Source: Crambe crambe (lineage: Eukaryota > Porifera > Demospongiae > Poecilosclerida > Crambeidae). Taken from it: a DNA stretch of 64,000 bases. This document shows positions 13,101 to 25,100 of the stretch, in pieces. Where the stretch lies: contig OZ004595.1 in assembly GCA_963924555.1 (NCBI GenBank), forward strand, positions 4,092,001 through 4,156,000, in the 5' to 3' direction. The notes under the pieces were generated by a model. The model had not been told where the DNA came from, searched no databases, and worked only from the letters and a program-made list of their open reading frames with translations. A program made the position numbers and the translations under genes. Numbering within the stretch: the stretch's first letter is position 1; each line of letters begins with the position of its first letter.

Positions 13101-16100
13101 TTAACCAATATCCCAGATAGCAATAGTACTGCATTCTTTAGCTTTTTTAATGTGACTGTCCCTCAAAGAGAGAGAATCTATTTCAATCCAGGGGATATCA
13201 TAGGATGGTTCATTCCAGCCAAGTTTCGTACCATCACACCTCCACTTAGTCCAATCTTCAGAGCCCCAGTTCCTACTGACTTTGTTTCGTCAGTGGTGGA
13301 ATTCCACATTGCCAACACATCCATTCTTGATGAATGCATCCTTTGCAATGTTGCTGAAGACTTCGAAGTTATGGACACTGTTGTCCCCCTAGTATCATTT
13401 CAATATGGTGAGTGCTTGCAAGTACTGTTGTCCAAGCAATATCCTGTAATCCAATACTGAAAGGATATTGCCAGTTTTGAACACTTTACTGACAGAATTT
13501 AGAGGCTCTTCCGTATTAAGAAGAAACAAATAACCCTTATACAATGTGTGGCAGAATTAACTGCATACTCATAATAGTAATCTAAAGAATACTGAAATCT
13601 CTGGATGCTAATTGCAGTGGCTATAACTTTTGTTTTGACTAGAAATTCAGATAAAGGAAAAAATCTTGAAATTCATAATAATTATTGTGTCTACAGTGAC
13701 GAGTATAATATAATGTTTATCTTTAACAGCACTGCCATGGTATGCGTGGGTCAGTCAAGTACGTAATGGAAAGAGCATTCATAAGGAATGCAAGACATAA
13801 GTCTCATCACTAAATCATTAATCTTGAGCTTAAGAGTATCACTGGTATCTGATACAAATCATTGGAGCAGATCATCCATGATAACTTAATAAGGGAAGAG
13901 TTAAAGGCACATATGTATATCTGCATCAATTATATTATGTAGGAGTTAGTATGAGTGGGAAATTTATGGTACAAGTCATATGTCAAGGGTAAGCCCTATT
14001 CAGAGACTAAAGACCACTTGGTTATGTCCCAATAGTACTTGTACCATTGATTTTGACCTCTGCACTTCCATTAAGAGGTGGCCCAGAGGTGGTCACTATA
14101 AACAGGCTTCACTGTGTTATACTATAAGGTCCATACACAAGTACACAAAAAACAAAAACAAAATGGAATATTTCCAAACCCATTATTATTAATTTTTAAT
14201 TTCTCTACATGCAGAACAATTGAGTCAAACAGGAGTGTGTTCTGAAATTGATAGAGTCTGCAATGCTTCTACCACACCCCCACCTGACACACCAATAGCT
14301 TCCAGAGAAAGCACAAGAGCAACAGTTGCAACAGACGGAAACATAGCTTGTCCAACTATTCTCTCCTTTAATCAATATGGGATCATCCTCATTGTCCTTG
14401 CTGCGCTCTTATTGCTACTAAACCTGGTCATTCTTCTACTAAATATAGCAATTTTAAAAAGAGTACCCAAGCAAGGAGTATCTAAGCAAAGAGTAAGCAA
14501 AGTGAAAGTCAGTCCAGCTTTATCCGACATGATGAACTCATTACCTCCAAATGTGGAAAATGAAACTCCAGCTAACTATCCTAAAGCTGACTGCATATCC
14601 ATGGATGAGTATCCTTATAGCAGAAATGGGAGCAAACAGGACCTTCTCAAAGATTAACTTTATTGTGACAAAATTTAGTTTTGCATGCATGCATGCGCAC
14701 ATTATCAAACTGCAGCAAATTAATTAACCCTCAGCACATGCGCAAGGGTTCTAGTACTCAGTTGGTATGTGTATCTGTTACATGCTTTTATAGTGTATAA
14801 TCATTAGACCATCTCCAAGCAGTATTTTACATGCACATGCAGGCACTGATGATTCAAAATGAGTGTATGCTTTGTCAACTAAGCCAACAGACACTGCTTG
14901 CTCAATAATATGGAATGCACATGCCAATTTATAGATGATTCAAAATGAAAATGTGTCTCCACCCGCACTCCTCCCCACTCCTTCTACTATGAGCACTGGT
15001 CTTTTAATCCTCCACATCCCTTCAACAATAAAGTGCTAACCCTCAGTGCACACATAGGCACAATGTCTGCTGTTATACAGAGTGCATACAATGCATTTTG
15101 TGTTTACAGATATAGGTATTGAGTACAACAGTCTAGTGCTTCTAGTTGAAGGAGTGCTTATAATAAAGGGGTGGAGAGGATTAAAGATCAGTGCTTCTAG
15201 TTGAAGGAGTGGGGAGGAGTGCTTATAATTAAGGGGTGGAGAGGATTAAAGACCAGTGCTCCTAAGGAGGGCTTATAATTAAGGTAGTGCTTCTAGTTGA
15301 AGGAGTGGGGAGGAGTTCTTATAATAAAGGGGTGGAGAGGATTAAAGACCAGTGCTTCTAGTTGAAGGAGTGGGAAGGAGGGCTTATAATTAAGCGGGTG
15401 GAGAGGATTAAAGATCAGTGTACTTACTTCCGAGATGACTCGCCTGTTCGATATAGAAAAGCATTGAGAGTACTTCTTAAGTCTTCACTGATAGCAACCT
15501 ACATAAGTGAAACAAATAACTCAAGAAAGGCAATGTGCTATAACATAAAGCTTATCATTATAAACTGAAGAATGGACCTGGTAGTTGTTTGCCAAGACAA
15601 ATAACTGACAAAAGAAAGTGATTCTTAAGCTTTAGTTATAGCTGGACCAGGTTTAGGTTGTAATGAGAGACAGGAAAATATCAAGTCATAATGTTTATTT
15701 TGACATTTTATCTGATAACCTTATACTCCTGAGCATGAGACAGAATTAGTATGCTAGAATGAGTCACTCACTTCACTTCTCTTTCTCAAGAACGCATCTG
15801 CTTCATCCACAAATAGCACTACCCTGTATCACATGATATAACATGACTAAGATCAGACTCATGATAAATTTTTACGCTCTCGCACATGCACGTGTTATTA
15901 TGCATAGATATAATAATTATAAAGAGCTAGCTATAGCTAACCATAGATATAAGGTAACAATAGATATGAGCTAACTAAGTGGTGTTGTCTGTTGTAGCTA
16001 TTATCATGGACACCTTCAACGTAAAATCTGTGATGCGAGGATACCAGACATGGGACGCTACCATGGGAGAGAGAAGTTGGCAACTCCACATACAGTTATA

Positions 16101-19100
16101 GTTGGTCATATACCCTCCATGGAAGATATATCTTCTATTTTTGCTCTGTTTTCCTACGTAGAGGAGGATCTATAGACTGCAGACTGGGTTCTAGAGCTAG
16201 TTAGCTAGCTAATAGCAGCTGCTGCTAGGGTGCACATGTAGTACATTACACACGTGGGATAGTATTTGATGTGTTATTAATTCAGCAAGCAAGCGAGGTG
16301 ACTCTCAGGTTATGACTCATTGAAATTGTTCTATATCTAGGTCTACACCCCAGGCATAGGTACATGTCTACATGTCGTGCAATAGTAGCCTCCTGTGGTG
16401 CATTAATGGCATGCTCCAATTGTAATTGCTTGATTGATTTCTACATCGCTTTGTTATAGCATGGTGGACTGTAGATGCTAGGTTTATCATCACTCAACAG
16501 CACATAAATGAATTAGAGCCTATCAGCTCTAAGCCATAAGAATACTATACTTGCTTCTTGCTCGCTCGCTGATATTTGCACATAGATTGAGTAATTGGGG
16601 GGGGGGGGGGGGGGGGGTAGTCAACGAAAGTAACGAAATTAAATGATTTCCCACTATTATGGTATGTACATATTTAGTCAGGTACTGACATTCATGGAGT
16701 GAGTTAGAACTCTTAAGGGGTGCTCGCAAATCTCTGCCCATGCACCATTGCTAGGGTACAGCTAGCTGGTCAGCACCCAGCTATAGAGTACCATGAGACA
16801 CTACACACAACAAAAACAAAGGAAAAGGAACCAGGTACATTACATACCAAGTAGAAAATACGTAATGTAATCTAAATAATCTACATTTCTTCCCTGAGTA
16901 CCTCAGCACTTTGCTGCCATCACGGATCTCTAAAGCAACTTCGTCCTTCTTCATGCTATTAACTTAGAGCGCCTAACTCTACTTCGTTTTGGACTGCACA
17001 TCAGGTCAGAAATTGTACTACCATCTCCATGTTGATGATCTTTACCATACAACCTAAGAACACGTGCAAGCAGAGTTCTTTAGCTATCTCCTGTAGTGGT
17101 AAGCCTTGATTGCAGACAGAGATGAGACTCTGTGTACAGGCATATGTGGTTCAGGTGAGTGTCTAGTCAGCTTTAACTATCATTGGTAATTGTACTACTG
17201 TCTCCATATTGATAATCTTTAAGAACACGTGCAAGCAGAGTTCTTCAGCTTTCTCACCTGTAGTGGCAAGCCTTGATTGCACACAGAGATGAGACTCTGC
17301 TAACCGGTGTGTACAGGCATTATGTGGTTCAGATGAGTATCTAGTCAGCTTTACCTATCATCAGTATTAATAGCTATCATGACATTTAAAAGCAGCTACA
17401 TAATCAGCTGCTTATATTATGGAAATGTTTCCTATCTTTTATCAGGTTATGGTCTTCCAGTTCCAGCTTCTGGGACACTAGAGAGTTTTGCTTTCACCGG
17501 TTTACTTACTAGCAAAATAATGAAGCTTGCGCGGGTTTAACCTTTTGTGAGATTGGTAGCTCTAAGAAGAGCTGGCAGCTTCGAGAACAGCCTGTCAGAA
17601 AGATGGAAAAGAGGAATCAGAGATGGAGTAGTTCCCAGGCTCTAAAATTTTGCGGAGGCCCAGTACCCACTGTTTGCGCATGCACCGAACCCCAAAATTT
17701 GGTGGGTCTATAATCTCTCAGTAACCATCCATGACGTATGACCGTAACAGTGCTGAGTCAGCAGTTATTATTGTTGCAATTATGCAAAATGGCTGTTTCT
17801 AGTTGAACTTCAGCAGATTGTGTCTTATCTCAGCTTGAAAACCCCATCTAGTGCTGAAGAAAGAGTAACAGCAAGAAGATGTCTTCACTTTTTTTGCCTA
17901 CTGGCTTTGGCAAAAGTATTTGTTTTCAAGTATACTTCCTTTCATCTTCATAAGCGTGGCCTGGTTGTAGTAAGAGAAGTTGTGCTATCATAATATCTGA
18001 GATTGGGCTGTTGAAGAGTGGCGACACTGCTCTCTGAAGGGCTGACTCTGTAGCATTTGTATTTGCTAGCAACAAGGCAAGGAAGCCTTCATGCGTACGA
18101 AACCAAGTCAACAGTTTCAGGCTGCCATGAATCGGCTTTAATATGTCAGTCATGCTTTTATGCATTATTATTATAGCTTTAGACATCCAAATATTTTGCA
18201 ACTTTTCGGTTACTGCTCTAACCCAACAGCTTTAATTTTTGAGTATATGGCAAATGGTAGTCTGTACGAGAAGCTCCATGAGGTACTGTGATTTTACACG
18301 AATATCAGTTATCTGAAGAAAAAAATTGCTTTGTTAACCTGGATTAGACACCAGTCTATTATGCTAGACCGTTGTCGGGGGATTGTATATTTACATACAG
18401 CTACACCTCCAATCATACACCAGGACATAAAATTGTTGGTTTTGTCCATTGTTTACTACTATAACTTCATTATCCTTACTAAATGATGCAGAGTTTGAGA
18501 AGGTTTACAAGGCAGGACCCCATATTGCTGATAATTTCCTCAACTCAGTGGACTCTATATACTCTTAGTTTAGAATATAGCAATGACCAAGAATACAGAT
18601 AATCGTTGGTCAAAAAAGTCAAAATTCTTAGTCATTGCTATATTCTAAACTAAGAGTATATAGAGTTCACTGAGTTGCCACTGGCTGTGGTATTGAGTCA
18701 GACAAAAGTGTGCCTTCTTTATTCTTATGTTACTACAGAAAGTTATGCATGTGTGGAAGCAGTGCTGATGGGGGAAATTGAGTCATCGATGTGATAATCA
18801 TTGTGCAATATATGGAACACTCACTAAGAATCTTCATAAGAAAAAGGACTATATCATTATATGAAATGTCCGACTCCACATGACTTGATGAGCAAGGTTG
18901 CGAGAGCAAGTAGTTTCAATGCTTCTAAACAATATTTGGTACAGCCAGCAACTTTCAAGTGTAGTTAACCCGCGTCAATTATAGCAGCGCACAGTAATTT
19001 TAATTTGGATACAGCCAGTTAGCTTTTTTAACGAGGTAAATTTTTTCAGTAGATATTGCTGCTAGGACTACTTAGCTATTGGATAAGCTACATAAAATTT

Positions 19101-22100
19101 TGAACCTGCTAGTATCGGCTAACACTTCTAAATAGAAGGAAGCCTGCATTAACTTCATTAACACCATCGTCAAAGGTCACTTTCTGGCATGTGCTTGTGG
19201 TATCTATTAGTAGTCTCCCACCTGGAATCCACATGGCATCTAATTCTGAGAAGTTGGCCTTTGTCAACAGAATTGCAATGATGGTGGTTGAGCAATGATG
19301 GTGGTTGAGCACTGTTCCCTCATTGAGCAATATGCTCGCCATTACGGTTCTTTAGTAATGATGATGCTGAGACAGAGAGCAAGTGTTTTGATGTTGCTAA
19401 TGCCCCGTGGTCACCCAAGATTTTCCATACTCAGCTTTTCACCATCCTATTTTGTGAAGTTACTTTTTTGGTATTCAAGAGCTTGACTTACTCCAATAAT
19501 AAGCTACAAGGAAGTGCCAGTCTTTTATCACTTGGTTTCAGATGTCCTAGCCTATTCAAATTTTACTACTCATGTGCCTCTGAGCCCCCCCAACCTGCCA
19601 CTTGCATGTCAGCTGGTCTCCTCCTGAAAGAACTGGCCGATCATCGGGATAATTCTCCCCAAGATAATTTTCCAGAGTCTTCATTGTATCCTCATTTTTT
19701 ATCAAAACCTCCAACACAAAGACATCTGAGCTGAATATTATTGAAGGATGTGCTTTGGAACCGGATTTAGCTAATAAGCCTGGTGGGCCTCATTTGGGAG
19801 CTAGGAAGGGTACATGGCTTCCACACACAGTCTGAGCTGTGCCTCCATACCAGTGAGGGGAGGCTTTTCCATTTGAATTTAGCAAAAGGATTATTGGGGT
19901 CATTATCAGTCACAAAAAGGCGTAAATGAAGGGAAGTATATAGTCAGGTTATGTCAGGTTATGGCCAACAAGAACCACTAGATTATTTTTCACTGCAGCA
20001 ACACCTGAGCTACTTGGGAGAAAATGTCCAGTGTAAATATTTGTTAGTTGAGAGACTTGTCCTGTAAAAGGAAGCTCTCTGGAGCAAGAGTGTGGCTTTT
20101 TCCTTATAATCAGGCTAAACATGTGCAGCATCTTGCTTTGGTTGTCAAAACGAAGATCTTGTACATATTGCCGCTTATCTATATTATCTTCCCAGAACTC
20201 GAACACACAGCTGTCATCTATCCATTGTTGAATAGGAACAGCTTGTTGACATGGTCCATTATTTGCAAGGTAGCACTATAACTGATGCATGTGTTCGTGT
20301 GATGGAAACGCATGTACAGCTAATGGACTGGTGAGTTATGCATGACAAGAGTATCGTAATCATATAAATTTTCGGAGGTTAAAATTTTGTGATTTCCGGA
20401 GTTCCTATAATTAAAATTTTCTGCAGGTTTAATTTTCGTAGCAAGTGCACATGGAAAATTAACGCATGCGCATATCATTGCCAGCTGCTGGGCCCAAGTG
20501 ACATAATGGGTACTTTCTCGTGCAACTCGTGGCTACCATGTCTACAGAGAAATCTGGACTGCTACAGAAGGTGAGATGCTTCATTGTCGAAGAGAGACGG
20601 GTAATGGCCATGATCCCTTCACTGTTGCAGTAATGAAGCATGATACTATCGTCGGTCATATACCACTGGCTATTTCTGTTGTTTGTTCCTTGTTTTTGTG
20701 AAGACATAACCTGTCAGGTTAATGGAAGCAGAAGATTCTCACCTCAAGGTGGACTTGAAATACCATGTCTACTAATATTTTCTGGGGTGCGTGATCTTGT
20801 CACCAAAGTCCAGAACTGATTTTCGACATCACCAAGACCAAGAAAGATGAAGAAGAAAAAGGTAAAGAGGAAGATTCTGGTTCCCCACCTCAAAAAAGGA
20901 ATAAACATAAACAAATGGACAAAGATAAGAGTGAACACATATGGGTATGTTTGGATGGCATTATTTTAAAATATTCTGACAAAAAGGTAATACTGGAAGG
21001 CCATGAGCTTCATGATTTGCATATAGATATCTGCCAAAAGTCGTTAAAGTGTCAGTATCCTGGTTTGAAAGGATTATTTTCCACATCGAAACCTTTCAGG
21101 GTCGTGAAGCTTGGGTCGATTGCTACATTAAATTTTACCACTCCCATGGCAATCACTGGATAGCACTAAGCACAGTCAGATGTAAAAAAGGAGAAATCAA
21201 TATTTATGATTCCTTGTATGACAACATCGATGAAGTAACAGGCCATGATGCAGAAAGGGTGTTTCCTGGTATCAAGTATGTATTACAACCTGTTCAGAAG
21301 CAATGTGGTATAAAGGATTGTGGTTTATCTGCTTTGGCCTATGCTACATATGGAAAAGACCCAAAGAAAGGAAGAAATTTTCTACGTTGGTATCTTGTAG
21401 TTACATGCCTGTGACATCACACACCATCATAAAGTGTAATTTGCAGGAATTTGGTGTGAAATTTTTGGCACATGCATGAACAGTGGGTACCAGGCTCTAT
21501 TTCTTGCTCCTGCATAATTCTAGAGCCTGGGTACAAGGAATGCTAGTGCTAAACAAGAGATCAATAGTCAAGCAGCTGGACGCTAAGTCTTGGACCCCAG
21601 AAGCTTTGCTCTCAGAGGCTTGCCTTTGACACCCTTGGCCTACAGTGTATTTAAAAAAAAGGTTTTCTTTGTCCTTGGCCTCAGTGGAGCTCACATAAAC
21701 TGATAAACTTGCGTGCGTTCATATATTTGTGCAGTTTGTACATATTATGCGCATTGTGAGCACCCTTAATACACAAAAGTTCTAACACTCTGAACTGGAT
21801 ACTTAATGATAACTAACCCTTTTCTGCTAGCGTTTGCCCAGTCAAAGACTTTGTGCATGGCAGTGACTCCTTCTTTTCCCAGAGGCACTATATCCCCACC
21901 AGTCATGATAGCATAGTCCATCCCCGAATGAACAGCCAAACTCTACACACAGTCACATAATAGTAGGTATTACACTTCAGAAATGCTGCTATCTTAAGCC
22001 CCATTTATACGGGGGGGTTGAACCCGGATTCGCTTCGCATGTGAACGGTGCCAACCCAGGTTGGGTGCACGTGTAAACACGGCTATAGTCTAATAAACAT

Positions 22101-25100
22101 ACTGCTTAGAATGGAAACTAATCTTGTTGCCCAAAACCTTCTTTCTAAAAGCTCCACCCACCATCTTTATCATGCAGAACACTATTTATGCTGCTATGAA
22201 AATGTGTCAAACTGCACACTCAGAGCTGTATTTAGGTAGGGAGCTATTCCATTGAGAATTAAATGCTGCCCCTGTCACCTACGTATAATATAGCTGACCT
22301 TAGCAAACATCGTTTTCCCCGTGCCAGGTGGGCCATACATGAGGACATTTTGATAGAGACCTCCATTCCTCTTGGTGTTGATAGTAGACTTTGCAAGAGA
22401 TCGCATATTCTCCTCAAAACCTGGCTACAAAGAATAGAAACAAAAAATGGAGCTTTATGATCAGCAATGTGATTCAAGAGGTGTCCTCATTTAAAGGAGT
22501 TCCACATTTCCCAGAAAAAAATGATGTATGTCAAAGAAGAGTTGTAATTATCCAGGACACTTGGAAGCAGGAAGTATTAATTATATATTGAAAGACTATC
22601 TAAGTGGCATGGAACAGTGTCTGGCTATGCTCATTCCAGGAAACCTGGTGCAAAAAGTGGGTGGAGTCAATGTTTCCTTTTAGAAGAACATAATTATAAC
22701 ATGCAGAATTGTGATTAAAATCATACTTGACTAGTTGTAAGAGCTAAAATGAAAATACTATGTTGAAATATTCGGCATAGCTAGCTTAGCTATGATACAG
22801 CTACCACACCATCAGACTTTACACTAATGAACAAAGAAGTCCAACAGAATTGGCATGCCAGCTATGCTTAAAGGGTCCCCATTCTCACAATAGGGTCCGG
22901 TTCCTATGAGTGTGAGACTATAATCCTTTAGGTCGACAAAATGAAGATAAAAAGTTAGGGCATTCCACAACATTCCAAATTAGCTTATACAATTATCTGG
23001 CAAAAGGTCCTGCCTCTACAACAAGGAAAAGAGCTCTTTTTCTCAAGGGAGGACCAGCCCCCCCAAAATAAAAATTTTAAAAACATCCATATCTTCATTA
23101 TACTACCCCCTATAAGCTTGATTTAGGGAGCTTTAAAGATAGGAAGGGTTGGGGTTAATTAGTGCCCCCCATATTACCCACTCTGTAATAACACACCCCC
23201 TGTGTAATTATGGTTCCCTACAGTTCAAGGATAAGAATCAGAACTAGTTTATAGAAATACAATTTATGGTAGTTCTTGACTTACTGAGTCCCACCTAATT
23301 CCAAAGTAAACCATACAAACCTGGTTATACTCACTTCAAACACAATACCAGCAAGGGGGTCAGAAGGTCGTGCAAATATTCTCTTGATGGACTTGATAGG
23401 ATGCCGTATACTCTGAAAGAAAGAGAGTCTAGATGTCTCTCTGATGAGGGAGGGCTTCCCTAGTCGAGCTTCAATGAATCTTCCAGCCACGCCAGTCCCC
23501 ATCTTTGCTGTGTACACCCCAAATGCAATAAGGGTTAGTCCTGCAGCCTAGAGCAACAGATTTACACTATCAGTTGAAAATTGAAATAGGTTATCGGTTA
23601 TCCACTCCCTTTTTAGAATGTTAACCTTGTATGCCTACATCCACAACTGTATATTCTTTCTAGACCGTTTCAATCAAGATGCCTCCTTTTTCACTTGTGT
23701 TTCTCTGACATCAACCCTCTTGGATTCCTGCATGCTCCCCTAATTTCCAGACATCAACTCTGGGTCCCCACACTGCATGCTTCCCATTCCACATTCAACC
23801 CCCAAGCCCTTATTTCCTCTGTCCACACTCAACTCCCGCGTCCCCATCCCCTTAACCCTTGGGTATATGCTAACTTACAGTGGCAGATACTTTGTCCCAG
23901 TCAGTAATGAAGTTTGAGACTCCTTCACCTATCAAAGTGCCTATAGCTCTAACAGGAGAAAAATAATATAAGGATTGACTCAGGAAAATATTCAAATAAA
24001 AAAATATATCAGACCACACCTTGGTACAGCCACATGCATTGTCCTAGCTAGCGCTAACTAATGGCTTGGTGCCTGCCAAAGCAATGGAGAAATCAAATCT
24101 ATTGTTCTTCTTCACCATTGGGGGGATGCAACAGTTAGAGGCTTGGAAGGTGTTTAATTAGCAAGTGTCTCCCCCTGAAGGACAATCACTTGGAAGGACT
24201 ACTTTGAGCCATTGAATACGTGTTCTTCCTCCATTAGGCAAAATTGAATGTATTCCACCGAGTACATTTATAGAGTAATGCAGCAATGATCTTTGAGCTT
24301 GAGGGAACTTAGCCTCATCCTGCGCGAAAAGGGGAGGGGGAGGAAAAAGAGAGCCTGGTTTCAGCCGACTACACATGCGTGGATTTTTACCCAACTTTGT
24401 ATTCTTGTAATTTTCCAACAGCTGGTATCCACACAGTCCTGGTACAATAACATCACTGTCTACCATTAGTTCACATGACAGATAATGTCCTGGTACAATA
24501 ACATCACTGTCTACCACTAGTTCACATGACAGATAATGTCCTGGTACAATAACATCACTGTCTACCATTAGTTCACATGACAGATAATGTACTGCTTTTC
24601 AGACCTAAAAGCATAAGGAGCACACATCTGCCCTGGCATACTCATTCCTTACCAGTTTGATGACTCGGCCCCCTGTACTCATTTTATATAGTGTGCACTA
24701 ACTTCTTCACGATTAGAACAGAAACATCTAGAAAATAATACCAGAGCTGCCATTAGTTGGTTTTCGTTTCCTTTATGAAGTTCTAGGAAGGCCTGTTTTA
24801 TTGCCGATATTTCTGACAATTTGCAGTTTGGGAGACTCTGGATAATAAAAATATTCCAGAGTCTCCTACCAATTATGCATGGATGTGGGGGAGAAACAAC
24901 TCCTTGAAATGAGTATGAGAAGAGAGAGGAAAAGCTGCAAAGTAGCCATTCTAAGGCAAGAAAAATTGTAACAGAATTATCCAATACATCACAACTTAGA
25001 AGTTTGCTACACAAGCTCCTCAAGGATGTAACTGAATGCAGGTTATCAAAATATTCATAAGTAGATCATACACTATCTTAGAACTGCTCGAGATTTCATT

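Noticed and set aside
24158..24568. 136-codon minus frame
   Set aside because: Open mainly because the 51-bp tandem unit is a multiple of three; it overlaps ATAD3 intron 7 without usable splice sites.
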